From NCBI RefSeq assembly GCF_037975245.1, contig NC_092576.1:3479001-3543000 (forward strand): a DNA stretch of 64,000 nucleotides, in the 5' to 3' direction. Positions 40,391-53,500 of the stretch are shown here, piece by piece. Every line of letters begins with the position of its first letter. Position 1 is the stretch's first letter. Position numbers and translations under genes: made by a program. The notes beneath the pieces were generated by a model, which was not told the DNA's origin, made no database searches, and saw nothing but the letters and a program-made list of their open reading frames with translations. Source of the stretch: Apostichopus japonicus. Its lineage: Eukaryota; Echinodermata; Holothuroidea; Aspidochirotida; Stichopodidae.

Positions 40391-41521
40391 TCAATTGGTT
40401 TGGGTATGAAATAGCTCCCAGCATTCTCCTGCTAACACACACGTAATGACCATCAGAGCACCGGTGACAGCTATCCAGTCTGCGATTTCTTTAAATAATA
40501 CAACTTGCACAACATACGATAGTGCAACGGAAAGGGTCAATGAAAGCCCTACAGATTTGGCATGTTGCGTTTCAAGGGCCTTACTAGCGAACATAAATTG
40601 TCCCACGCTAAACACAATGTAACCAATAGTAGCTAGTGCAGCCTCCCACGTGACTGGGAGTGACCAATCGGATTCAACTGTTGTCCATATTCCCGTCAGC
40701 ACCATTCCAGAAAATCCATGGACAGATGACAACAAGAAACAATGGAGTGAACAACGTTGCTGTAGTATGCGAACTAAGATAGGCCAGACAGATATAAAAA
40801 CTGCTGCTGTAAGCGAAAAAACAACTCCCAACTCTCTCTGATTGTAAATTATGTCCTCTCTTTGACCAAACAAAACAGATGGCTTGGTTACCAAAATGAC
40901 ACCAACACAGTCGAGAGACAATATGAGGAGTTGGAGTAGAGAGATTCTCTCGCCCAGGATGAAATGTCCAATCACGCCAACTAGCAAAATACTGCTTCCG
41001 AACAAGATAGCAGAAGAATCACCGATACCAATGTAATTGAGAGCCAAAAGACCGCAAGCGTAAGGTAGGGCACCTATGATAGAGCATGTCATATATAAAC
41101 AAAGATCTCCAGTAGTCAAAAGATTTGCTTTCTCCCACTCGATACACGGCGTTAAAAACACTAAGCCCAAACATCGCGTAAATGCTATCAAAGATGCTGA
41201 GGTAACCTTAAGAAGGGTCTTAGCAATGGTTGTCTCAACAGTCATAAGAATACCATACAATAAACTGTAAATGAGTCCAACGTTCAAGGTTAAGTTTTCC
41301 GTGAGGTTATCCATGACCGCTGATCTATTGAATCGAATGTTTATCAATGTGATTTGACTAATCATATATAGATTATTCAGTTTTATCGGGGAGTTTTCTG
41401 ACAACTCTCTGGTTATATTAAATATAGTATTGAAACTTTCGTTTTTTTCGATTATTAGCTGACAAAGTGACCTACCTTGTGTATTCTCTTCAACTATAGT
41501 TCTCAATATGACTACCAGCAT
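40391..41521 (-). CDS. SLC35G/EamA-type drug-metabolite transporter, single exon
   Basis: An uninterrupted frame of 376 codons. If translation starts at the internal ATG (41314, MDNLTENLTLNVG) the product is 307 residues, which fits a ten-helix DMT transporter without a long N-terminus. From there about ten hydrophobic helices follow, for example VGLIYSLLYGILM, LALNYIGIGDSSAILFGSS, LLQLLILSLDCVGVILVTKP, VVFSLTAAVFISVWPIL and WIAVTGALMVITCVLAG. The SAILFGSSILLVGVIGHFIL-GERIS segment and VILVTKP are typical of the SLC35G (TMEM20) / EamA group. It is a multi-pass membrane protein; the substrate is unknown. The upstream part (residues 1-69 of the long frame) is polar, has no clear homology and may be 5' UTR. 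Single-exon structure suggests retroposition or ancestral intron loss. Confidence 0.85.
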   Translation of the reverse strand: MLVVILRTIVEENTQGRSLCQLIIEKNESFNTIFNITRELSENSPIKLNNLYMISQITLINIRFNRSAVMDNLTENLTLNVGLIYSLLYGILMTVETTIAKTLLKVTSASLIAFTRCLGLVFLTPCIEWEKANLLTTGDLCLYMTCSIIGALPYACGLLALNYIGIGDSSAILFGSSILLVGVIGHFILGERISLLQLLILSLDCVGVILVTKPSVLFGQREDIIYNQRELGVVFSLTAAVFISVWPILVRILQQRCSLHCFLLSSVHGFSGMVLTGIWTTVESDWSLPVTWEAALATIGYIVFSVGQFMFASKALETQHAKSVGLSLTLSVALSYVVQVVLFKEIADWIAVTGALMVITCVLAGECWELFHTQTN

Positions 41522-41960
41522 ATAGCGTTAGCTCGTTACTAATTCTCTTAACAAGGAATAGGCCTACCGTTCTCCGGTACTAGTTTTAGCACGACACGAG
41601 TCCAATGTTACTCCAGATATGAACGATGACAGATGTGTATTATGTATGGTTGGTTGTGTATAGTATGCCCTTACAGTAATGACGTGACGTGCTACGCCTA
41701 ATGATCACAATAGATCAGAATATTATAGACCAATCAGAGCCATCGTGTTGAAAAAAAAAATATGCTTTCAGAAAATATAGAAATTGTTTAGTGTGTTGGA
41801 AAAAAAAATCAGTTTTTGTGATTAAGATCATGTAATCGTTTGAAAGGCATCGTTGCTAATTTGTGTTGTGTAGCACCCACGTGATGATGTTTCAGTATGA
41901 AGACACACTTTTTACAACCTTTAAATTGATTTGGGATGCAGGGTTTGATTGTATTTAATA
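41522..41960. promoter_or_regulatory. Upstream region of the SLC35G-like gene
   Basis: This contains the presumed promoter. Poly-A runs near 41750 and 41800 are seen; no named site was identified. Confidence 0.3.
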
Positions 41961-42039
41961 GTAAATCCCATATCAATGTAGGCCACTAGCTTATAGGCAA
42001 ACTTGCAATTAATTTCTTATGAAGTGAAATTTAAGACGA

Positions 42040-43345
42040 TCAAGTTTGGCAGGACCTACGACCTTTATTCAAATACGTGCGATACGGTAAGCGAAACCGC
42101 TACACAAATACAACAGGATAAACGATTCAGCAAAACAAACCAAATACAAATTACAATCAGGCAATACATACCAGCTAAATATTAGACAGGATAAACGGTA
42201 CAACAATACACAAGGTACACAAGGTACACAAGAACAGGATACATAATACAACAACATAAACCCAATACATATATACATCAGGATAAATAATACAGCAAGA
42301 TAAACCAGCTAGATATGAGACAGGAAAAACGGTACAACACTACACACGATTCACAAGAACATGATAAATGATACAACAAGACAAACCTAATACATATATA
42401 CATCATGATAAATAATACAGCAAGACAAACCAGCTAAATATTAGACAGGATAAACGGTACAACACTACACACGATTCACAAGAACATGATAAATGATACA
42501 ACAAGACAAACCCAATACATATATACATCAGGATAAATAATACAGCAAGACAAACCAGCTAAATATTAGACAAGATAATCAGTATACATCAATACACATG
42601 ATACACAAGAACAGGATACATAATACAACAACATAAACCCAATACATATATACATCAGGATAAATAATACAGCAAGACAAAGCAACTAGATATGAGACAG
42701 GACAAACGGTACAACAATGCACAAGATACACAAGAGCTGGATAAATGATACAACAAGACAAATCAGCTAAACATTACACAAGATAAACAGTATACATCAA
42801 TACACATAGATACTCAAGAACAGGATACATAATACAACAACATAAACCCAATGCATATATACATCAGGATAAATAATACAGCAAGACAAACCAGCTAAAC
42901 ATTAGACAGGATAATCAGTATATGATACACAAGAACAGGATAAATGATACAACAAGACAAACCCAATACATATTTACATCAGGATAAATAATACAGCAAG
43001 ACAAACTAGTTAAATATCAGACAAGATAAACGGTATACATCAATATACATGATACACAAGAACAGGATACATAATACAACAACGTAAACCCAATACATAT
43101 ATACATCAGGATAAATAATACAGCAAGATAAACCAGCTAGATATGAGACAGGATAAACAGTATACATCAATACACATGATACACAAGAACAGGATACATA
43201 ATACAACAACATAAACCCAATACATATATACATCATGATAAATAATACAGCAAGACAAAGCAACTAGATATGAGACAGGACAAACGGTACAACAATGCAC
43301 AAGATACACAAGAGCAGGATAATTGATACAGCAAGACAAACCAGC
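42040..43345 (+). repeat. About 125-bp minisatellite, about 9-10 units
   Basis: CAAGACAAACCAGCTAAAT, AGACAGGATAAACGGTACA, CACAAGAACAGGATA and CCCAATACATATATACATCA recur in shifting combinations. The field decays to 43660 on the right. Several minus-strand reading frames rich in Cys, Tyr and Val come only from this repeat. Confidence 0.92.
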
Positions 43346-43659
43346 TTAAAATTATACAGAATATGCAGTCCAGCAATACACAAGAACATGATAAATGCTA
43401 CAGCTACTTATGACAGAGGATATAGGATGAAGTAAGACAAACTCGCTACATATATCAGCAGAATTAATAATACATCAAGACACACAAGCTAAATATTAAA
43501 CGAGATAAACGGTACCGCAATACAAAATATAGACATGAACAGCATAAATGATACAGCCAGAACAACAGCTACTTAGGAAAGAGGATTTCGGGTAACGCAA
43601 GGTGGCAAACAAGCTACTTATGAAACATGATATAGGATAAAGCAAGACAAACCAGATAC

Positions 43660-44620
43660 TTATGAAACACTTTAAATTATATAAATATACAAAAATTTGA
43701 TACATACTTTAACCACGGAGGTGCGTAACAAAAGTAAAATGGTTGTATATTATATCTGAATGATGTCAATAGCGCAAAATTAGAAGACGAATTTGAAACA
43801 TGAGTAAAACATCAAGGTCGGAGTAAGTGTTTCCTTTCTGGCGGCATACGTTTGCCTTTGTCTTTAATCGACCGACTTGTTTTTCCATCCAACACCATCC
43901 CATCCAACACCATAAAAAGGTTACAGGAAGTTATAGTGTTCATAATTATATAAACATACCATTTAACATGGATACGAAAGCCGATTATAAACGAAAGCTG
44001 TCACAGTAGTTGCAAATAGAAAACCTTTGGCCTTTGATGTCATTAACAGACTGAGTTGGCTAATATATTGTACCTACTACACTGTGCAGACCGATCATGT
44101 TTTAACCTTGGCTGATATTATTAAACAATCTGTGATTTGACAGTAACGACTACTTACAAATACTGATCAGTACCCGACTTGGAAGCAGGATTTACGTGGT
44201 GGATGTATACGGAATGCCTCAAAAATTTCCAAAACAAAATAAGCATCTCCAAAATAATATGAGCATGTCCAAATTAATATAAACATGTCGAAACTAATAA
44301 AAGTATGTCAAAAGGTGTGCTTTAAGTGATTATGATTTTTGTTTCTCATTTGAGTAATAACCCAGATCTCTCGAGCCTCGGCTATTAACGAAAAAAATCG
44401 AGAAGCCTATGAGGATAGGATGTTGTTTACAAACTACTTATTGGTCGAAAATAGACACACCTCTATTGATATTTTTTTTAATTACTTAGCACATTGCTCC
44501 AAAGACCCAATTACAAGTGACGATGCGGCTACAGGAGTGATTTTAGGGATCGAACAGTTACATCTAAAAGAATTTTTTTCTGGAATAGTTAAATTAATGG
44601 TTACGTCTGTCTGGCCAACA
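43660..44620. other. Intergenic, no gene seen
   Basis: No splice-consistent exon was found. Short ATAAGCATCTCC/ATGAGCATGTCC-like repeats occur at 44238-44310. Confidence 0.4.
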
Positions 44621-44621
44621 A

Positions 44622-44680
44622 GAGCTGAATAGCTCAGTTGGTAAAGCACAGGGCTTAGAATCCTGAGGTCACTGCGTTGT
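44622..44680 (+). pseudogene. Truncated tRNA-like sequence
   Basis: GAGCTGAATAGCTCAGTTGG then TAAAGCACAGGGCTTAGAATCC matches the acceptor, D-arm (A box) and anticodon-arm part of a tRNA. The expected GGTTCGAATCC T-arm is absent: the sequence goes GGTCACTGCG and then into T-rich DNA. It is either a tRNA pseudogene or the head of an unrelated SINE. Confidence 0.6.
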
Positions 44681-44849
44681 GTTTTTTCTAAGCAATTATG
44701 TTTTTCATTGTTTTCCGAGTTACAAATTAATCTATACCAAATTTTCTGCTTGAATGAATATCAGAATACCTGAAATTGCAGTTATCAAAAACCAATGTTA
44801 AGACGGGAAAAAATCTTCCATGTAATTTTTGGCAAATTGTGTGAATGTC

Positions 44850-46070
44850 AGATCTACACTCGTACATACCACCAATACTCTAAAACACTATAACATGTTA
44901 ATCTATACTCGAACATACGACCAATACTCTAAAACACTATACCGTGTTAATCTATACTCGTACATACTACCAATACTCTACAACACAAGACCATGTTAAT
45001 CTATACTCGTACATACGAACAATACTCTAAACATTATACCGTGTTAATCTATACTCGTACATACTACCAATACTATAAAACACTATACCATTTTAATCTA
45101 TACTCGTACATACGACCAATACTCTAAAACACAATAACATGTTAATCTATACTCGTACATACGACCAATACTCTAAAACACTATACCGTGTTAATCTATA
45201 CTCGTACATACTACCAATACTCTAAAACACAATAACATGTTAATCTATACTCGTACATACGACCATTACTCTAAAACACTATGATATGTTAATCTATTCT
45301 CGTACATACGACCAATACTCTAAAACACTATACCATGTTAATCTATACTCGTACATACGACCAATACTCTAAAACACTATACCATGGTTATCTATACTCT
45401 TACATACGACCAATACTCTAAAACACTATAACATGTTAATTTATACTCGTACATACGACCAATACACTAAAACACTATAACATGTTAATCTATACTCGTA
45501 TATACTACCAATACTCTAAAACACAATACCATATTAATCATACTCTTACATGTACGACCAATACTCTAAAACACTATACCATGTTAATCTATACTCGTAC
45601 ATACTACCAATACTCTAAAACACTATACCGTGTTAATATATACTCGTACATACGACCAGTACTCTAAAACACTAAACCATGTTAATCTATACTCGTACAT
45701 ATTACCAATACTCTAAAACACTATAACATGTTAATCTATACTCGTACAGACTACCAATACTCTAAAACACTATAACATGTTAATCAATACTCGTACATAC
45801 GACCAATGCTCTAAAACACTATAACATGTTAATCTATACTCGTACATGCGACCAATGCTCTAAAACACTACAACATGTTAACCTATACTTGTACATACTA
45901 CCAATACTCTAAAACACTATAACATGTTAATCTATACTCGTACATACGACCCATACTCTAAAACACTATAACATGTTAATATATACTCGTAATATACGAC
46001 CAATAGGCTACTCCTAAACACAATGCCATGTTAAGCTATACTCGTACATACTACCAATACTCTAAAACAT
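44850..46070 (+). repeat. About 49-bp minisatellite, about 25 units
   Basis: Units contain ATGTTAATCTATACTCGTAC, ATACGACCAATACTC and AAAACACTATA. Two unit types alternate irregularly, with ACTACC versus ACGACC at one position. There are no spacers of unrelated sequence. Confidence 0.95.
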
Positions 46071-47430
46071 CAAATATACAGTATGCAAATGCCAAACAGG
46101 TGACTCAACTGTGTTTGAATCATTTTCTCGTTTAAATAGATATCTTCACAAGACTTAGTCTCGTTTGGCTACCTGGAGGCATGCATATTGAAGGAGTGAT
46201 CTTTGAGATCATTTTTAGACCTGCATGTTTAGATGACTAGGAATGACGGTTGTTGGAATGATTCTATCTGATATGACTTTGCTGCTAGTGAGAAAGACAG
46301 AATCCAGTATATCCTGTGCGTTACGTCATGTACAGTAGGCCCAGCTTATTCATAGTTGCCGGTACTGATATGTTATCACATGCTTATCTAGCCACAATCA
46401 TTAATATCTCTACAGACTGCAGTACATACTTCATGTTATTGGGAAGAACTACCCAGCCATATAATTGTCACTCTTTATCACCAACACCACTGAAGCATTA
46501 CATCGTGGAATGTGAATAAAATACTTTCAGTATTGAAATGTTATCAATAGTGGTATTATTGCAGTGACTCTCTAGAATATTTTGGGGTAAACTCATGTCA
46601 TTTAATTTTATATTGACGATTGTACCCCACCCCCCCCCCCCCACCCCTCCCCCAATTGCACACCCTTATGGCGTTGCAGTATAAACCAGAGAGTCAAGTA
46701 GTTTAGTGATTCAATAATAAAGTGTTACTATTGTTACCAGCAGATATCGCACTAATGTACCAGACTGTTCTTGAATCCAGTAGTGTTGGATCTACTTTCC
46801 ACGGATGAAGTCTATCCAACTGTGTGGTTTGAGGCTATCGTGTTTACAATGTTTGCAAACTGTGGCCTTATAGTTGACCTTAATTGACCTTTGAACTCTA
46901 CCGAATTCAAAAGAGGTCTTGTATTCACCAAGGGGATCTACATCTTAAGTATTGCAATTGCAGTTCCTATGTCAACAAGGAGTCGATATCTGATCACCTT
47001 TGACCTCTTACAGTTTCAGCGTGGTTTTTCTTACTGACCAATTAGGGGGATTGACATATGACTACAGTATGAACTTTGTCATATAGATTACTGTGTAGAT
47101 CCCCTTGATGAGTAGACCAAACGCACTAAATGTGAGGGAGGTCAAAGGTGTGCACTTCACACATAATATTCTCATATATAATTTGGCAATGCATCATTAA
47201 ACCTGTTGGCTCTCTAGCTACGATGTGAGTAGCCAATTGCAAGAATTACCGCAGCCAAAGACCTTCTTTTCAGGATGTGTTGACAGGTTGGGAAGGTAGC
47301 AAATATAAGTGTAAAGTGAATTAATTTATGATAATTCTTTTCATAATATGTGTTGTGGCCAAAGAAATGAAGAAACTATCTCTTACTCCCCAATCTCTCC
47401 CTATACTGATATATATATATATATATATGC

Positions 47431-47463
<33 letters not shown>

Positions 47464-50068
47464 ATATATAATCTCGGTAGTAGGTAATAGTTGCTAGGGA
47501 TTCTAGGTAATAATTGCTAGGAAATTTAGGTCATAGTTGCTAGGGAATCTAGGTAACAATTGCTAGGATATCTAGGTAACAGTTGCTAGGGAATCTAGTT
47601 AACATTTGCTATAGGGAATCTAAGATAATAGTTGATATTCCCTTTGACGGTCCCTAGCATCCAATGTACAAAGTTTGTTGTTCAATAAATACCAATCGAT
47701 CAGGGAGAACATTGCTCTAAACCGTTTGATCTAATTGACAGATCTTCGTCCTGTAAATGAAGTGACATTCGCCTATCCACGTTGCTGTTTATTAGGCCTA
47801 TATTAATATACACAGCAAGTTGTACACCAAAGGCTACCATACATTACTGTATACTGATAACTCATAACGTTTTACAACCTCTACTATATACTACTACATT
47901 AACAGTGTCATGACCGAACCATATAAAACTAGTAATAAAGACATTTTATGACGTCATTAAGATTCTGTATTCAATATTTAATATGTCATTGAGACTTCTC
48001 ACTCCAAAGGTTAGGTAGGGGACACAATGTGTTTTACAGCCAATTCAGGGCATACAACGACATACCTTCGCCAAGTACATGGCAGTATCAACACGTACCA
48101 CGTATGATTGTGTAACGGCCACTGGGTTTACCAAATATGGAAACTAGATACAAGAAGGCTTGAAAACTAAATCAGATTGCCGATCGATGTTGACGGTGGA
48201 TTAATCTGGAGTTCGAATAACTTATGACTATTTAATTTCTCAACATTTGTCTTAGTAATACTGTTACTGGCTTTATGAAGTAGGAATACTCCCAACGAGT
48301 GTTATTGTGCCAATAATGTGAATTCTATTTTTAATTTATATATTTCTTAAACCTTCGTTTAACTGACACTTCTTCGAAAATAATTTATAACTCTCAACGG
48401 TCTTTATACTTCATTTAGTGTAAGAAAATTTACTTCGGTCTATGTATAAACAAATTTCACCACTAACGATATAATTGCTCGGCGTCATTGGAAAGTTTGT
48501 ATCAAGAATCAGTATGTGCTATATATAATGAATTAGTTAATACAAAGAAACTACCAATGAACTACTAAATACTATACGCAAATGTAAACTAAGCAATACT
48601 TTGAATCAAGAACCAGTGTGTTTTGTATATATAATGAACAAGTTAATATAATAGCCGCCAATGAACTACAACTACGCAAATGTAAACTAAGCATATATTT
48701 GTTTGATACACCTTTTAACCTTTTCATATTACTCACTTACCATACCTGCAATACTAATAGTAACTCGAACAACTGTATTTGTATACAAACACGTATCATT
48801 GTCGAGCGTGGTAAAGGTCAAAGTTAGTGAGTAAGTTCGTATTCGACATGTTGTTTATGTTCAATGGAGGGGTCTTTGTTACTGCAACCCTTTTGAAGTG
48901 ATTTCGGTCAGGAAGAAGTAAGTTGGACGTTTGGTCATTTAACATAGACCAAAGCTGTATGGGCTCTATTGTGTAATATGAATTAATTAACAGTACTCTA
49001 GCTGGCATACGCCTGCAATATAAACGAAGAAATTATGACTAAACCATCAAAACCAAGCTGTCAATCACGAATCGCGCCTGTTTCGGACGTGAGAGAGAAT
49101 ACACAGAGTCCTGAACACTGATGGTCAAATTTAACAAATTGTATACTAGCCTAGTTAGCGAAATTTTACGAACATACGGACTACGGTGATTTGCACCGAA
49201 GCGATTAATCTAACGAATACATGTAGGTCTATAGTATATCATAGAAAATGTAACAACCTCCGGTCTATTAACAAGTGCTGGGTCGATTTCCTGGCCCTGG
49301 TTTATCATCATCGAAACACGTAGTATATGTCATACACGGCCATAGTGTATACTCCCATGCCACAATAATAATGTTACAAGTGCCTATGTTGCAAGAGCTG
49401 AACTAGTACAGATAACGCCGAGTCGTTGCGGATAAATACGGTTAACATTTGTTGCTTGCAACTTTGTTGCAGGATGTGGTTAATTCAAATGCGTTCAAAT
49501 GTTACCTGTTTTGTTCAATTCGATAATAACGAACCAAAGTAGAGATCGACTGTACATATGTTGTTTTGAAGAAGTATGCTACTCAAGGAAATCTAATTTA
49601 TTTACGTGTGCAGATTAACAATTAACTGTTCGTCGCGACAATTCTTTGTAAATCTGAGTCTGTAAATCTGAACTTTCTCCTGCGTAGCTAACCTGTGAAT
49701 TTGAGATTGCTATGAAGACTGTAGGTTCAGCTGGCATTCGCCAGCCAGCCATGTAGATGATGGAGTGGGCTAGTGATCTCAATATTTCAAGCGCGCATGC
49801 GCACAACAATAATAATTCAATGGACTCTTTCTTTTAGTGCAGTAGTACTAACAAACCGACCTTCATACTTTACCCGCTGAACCGCATCGACGACGCTGAA
49901 CTATAACCAAACAGAGCGATAAGGGAAACTGAAAGAACACTGGTAGGACATGAATTTGATATAAGGGTTTAGCATCGTGTTAAACGTTAGCATACTCATT
50001 CTTCAACCACAAACCATAGATTGACTTTATCAACTTTATCAAGCTGCTGCTGAGTTAATAAAGTCGAC
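46071..50068. other. Intergenic, upstream of the zinc transporter
   Basis: No coding exon was recognised. It holds a poly-C run near 46627, an AT run at 47411-47463 and the small repeat at 47475-47640. The 3' end includes the promoter and 5' UTR of the gene that starts at 50069. Between 46878 and 47155, TTGACCTTTGAACTCTA and GGGAGGTCAAAGGTGTG form a loose inverted pair, which I cannot interpret. Confidence 0.4.
47475..47640 (+). repeat. About 24-bp tandem repeat, 6-7 units
   Basis: CTAGGTAACAGTTGCTAGGG-like units recur with small changes, right after an AT microsatellite. Confidence 0.85.
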
Positions 50069-50394
50069 ATGATGCATAGCATTACTTTAGTTGCCTTGGG
50101 TACTATCATGTTCTTTGTATCATGCAATGCCTCGGACACTCAAGACGGCCTTCATGACCACCATGCCTCGAATGAAGACCACCACCACCACCACGAAGAG
50201 CCGATTGCAGTGACTAAGCTCGTCGTCCTCAAGGACCAAATATCTCACATAGGCCATCACGATGGAACACTAACACTGACCTACACAGAAGTGACCAACG
50301 CAGTTGAAATTCTTCTTGAGAGATTCCAGTGTGCCAGCCGTATATCTAATGCTGACTCTAACAGTTGTGTACAGGTAATATTCTACTACCTTAA

Positions 50395-50432
<38 letters not shown>

Positions 50433-50521
50433 ATTTATTTATAATTAAAAACGAAATTATATATCTATTATATATATTTATATATATCATATAATTATAT
50501 ATATATATACATATATATATA

Positions 50522-50557
<36 letters not shown>

Positions 50558-53500
50558 CGCACCGCTGTTGTGTAACAAGTTACCATCAGAAATACGAAGC
50601 CTTACCTCTATCAGCACTTTCAAATCACGAGACGTTTTATTTCAAACAAACCTATTGTTAAGTGTATTCAATTGAATTTTTGCGCATTGAACCCTGGGAT
50701 GTTGCGCTATATAACCACCGGTAAACAATAATAATATATATATTGCGGGGATAATATATAGTCTGACCTATCTCATAGACTATATATCATTGCTTCACGA
50801 ACTAACAGGTGACGTTACCAATGTATTGCGTCAAGTCTTTTACGATATGCCATTAGTTTTCACGGCTGCAGTTTAAAGTCATTGCATTCTGTTTGAGATG
50901 ACACTATATATAACTTGCTTTTATCGTTCCAATTTGTCAAATATGAGTGTATATTCTTAAATTGTGATAATTGGTCTCTGTGAGACATTACATTATTACT
51001 TGTGCAATGCATTATTAGCTGCAGATAAGTACTAGACAATAAGTTAAAGGTATTTTTTATTAATTAACATTCAATAACGTGAACTTTCGTCCCATACAAA
51101 TCATTTGTGCCATTTGATAAGCTGGAGGGCCAATTGAATTTTAAACTGGGTAGTCCTGCTGGCTAGTTGCCTAACAAGTTAAGTGCAAACGTAAGAAATT
51201 TAGATTTTCTTTCATCTTTCTACCATTTTGTGTCTTTGCTGACGGCCATAGAGACTTTTAACATGAATAGCGATATTTTTTTCCACGAAGTGTGGCACAT
51301 TATTAAGCGATATCTCCAGATCGAGATAAAATTATTGTAGTTGTATGGCCCAAATGATCTACATATAATATCTGGTGTGAGGAGGGGAGGGGTCGAGGGG
51401 TAAACCTGCAAATGGGACTGCACACATGATTAAGCAGGGTTAGTAATAATCAAGCCTTATGTGATATTTCCCTAAACCGTGAAAATTCCCATATAAGACC
51501 TTAAACTCTGAAGCAGTTTCCACTAGCTTTTTGACCATGTCTTAGTCTCGAAACCTCATATTAAAGTCTCTATGTGTGTTTGCAAAATTTTAACTTCGAC
51601 CTTTCGAACTTACTGCCCTAAAAGCTCAGTGAAAATGACACCGTTCTGTGCAGTTTTCATATTAATAATCATTATTTTTATTGAGTTATCTGTCGCTCAA
51701 CATTTTGAGCTGAATAAAATTCGCCAGAATTTTTAACGAGTCCGATGGTTCTACAAACTTCAATCAAACTTTGCAAGCCCCGCCCAACAGATCACATCTC
51801 TCTGTTTTGTTTATACGACCGTTAGGCTAGGCTTACGTTCACTTTCTTGGCTAGCCTATGTTAGGTCAATTCTCTTGAATGGTAGCTTTTTCGGTATTAC
51901 CGATGTAGCTTGCGAATTGTGTCATTCCCTTCCATTGCAATGTATAAATAGGTGTTCTCAGATGTTTCCTCCGTAAAAGTGGGTTTAAAAAGTGGACGAT
52001 ACGAGTACATATATAAGTTTCATTTGTGTAATGAACATGCTGATATGGGCGGTCGCATGCAGTGATTTTACGGTAAATCGTTCACGCCATAAGGGCAACA
52101 GAAAATAAAACTCTTTCTTTCGCTTGCGACAGCTTTGCTCCATTAAATCCACCTGGTCAGAGTGCATTTAGGATGAGAAATATTGAATCTGCTTCGTAAG
52201 TTTGTTTTCCGAAATTCATCAGCAAACACGTATTGAGGCTTTAAGTAAAATCCTGGTGTAATAGAAAGGGCGAAATGGGAACCCATTTCTCAATTAAAAA
52301 ATATGGCACGTGTTAAGTAGGACTATAATTGTTAATGTTATTATTGTAGGTTATAAAACTGTTATAAAATATACTGAAAATGTTTTAAAACTAAACTGCT
52401 TATTAGGAGAAACTGATCAGTACCATAATAAAAGTACCATCACAAACACCAAACTGGGAATTGTGTCAAACCAGAGTATTGAAACAACTCCCGACTGAGT
52501 GAGACAACTCACTTGGTGAAGTGAGACACCTCCCGACAATACGGATCCACAATACCAAAGGTCAGCATTTCATTGCTTTCTCAACACAAAGCATTAGAGA
52601 ATTAAATAACTTCTGACACTTTTCAAGCAGTGCGTAGGCTATCTGGAAAAATATTTCAGTCCTGCCACAGTTTTCAAAGCAACGCTTGTCAGGACTGATG
52701 AATCTCGCTTTTCTTAAACTACCTGAATGGTACAATTAACATACCTTTCTCAGATTATACTAATGTGGTAGAGATTTGAGGGGTTGGGTAATGTATATAG
52801 AACATTTTGAGTTCCTTTAGGAGGTCTTTTTGCAGACAGGACAATGTTTTATGTGGATGGGGCAGCCAAAAGGATTAGTTATATCCCGCCAATATTTATG
52901 TTATAATATTTGCCACAGTATCAAGACGATAAAGAAAGAGATATGTATACTGTTGTGCCTAAATCCTTTTCAACATACAAGGTGCAATGAGGTGAATTAA
53001 CTGTGAGAAGTAGGCCAATATGTGGTAGAGAATCAAAAATCTTGTAACAACAATTTTCTAAAACATTATTATAAAAGCGGACAGGTATATGATACTTACA
53101 ATGTTTTATTCTGGTGAACTAAAATCGAGACATCTTTCCTAATATGTGCAAATATATTGCTTATCATAAGGATGCTTTCCAACTTTGACAAGATGGGGGA
53201 GAGAGGGGAATATTTTACCATACAAAATTATCCGCATTTGGGGGGTGAGGGGAGGGGTTAAAGAGAATAATATAATGAACATATCCATAGCATTGTTATA
53301 ATACGAACACAGGAATTCTTCACCTGGGACGAAATCTCTAATCCAGGGACGCAAAACCGTTAACTTGCTTTTATGGAAACAAACCCCAAGTACACACACT
53401 CAGATCTAGGTCTAAACAAAGTATAACAAACACTTTTTGGAATGAATATCTTTTTTTTTCTCTTTCCTTTCACAAAACCACAACTTCTCCAAAGAACCGA

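Noticed and set aside
42069-43705. Several Cys/Tyr/Val-rich minus-strand frames
   Set aside because: They follow the 125-bp repeat and have no consistent membrane-protein design or splice sites.
44622-44680. Functional tRNA gene
   Set aside because: The T-arm and 3' acceptor half are missing.
44850-46070. Regular short repeats that could suggest a CRISPR array
   Set aside because: Units are contiguous and diverged, with no unique spacers, and the genome is clearly eukaryotic.
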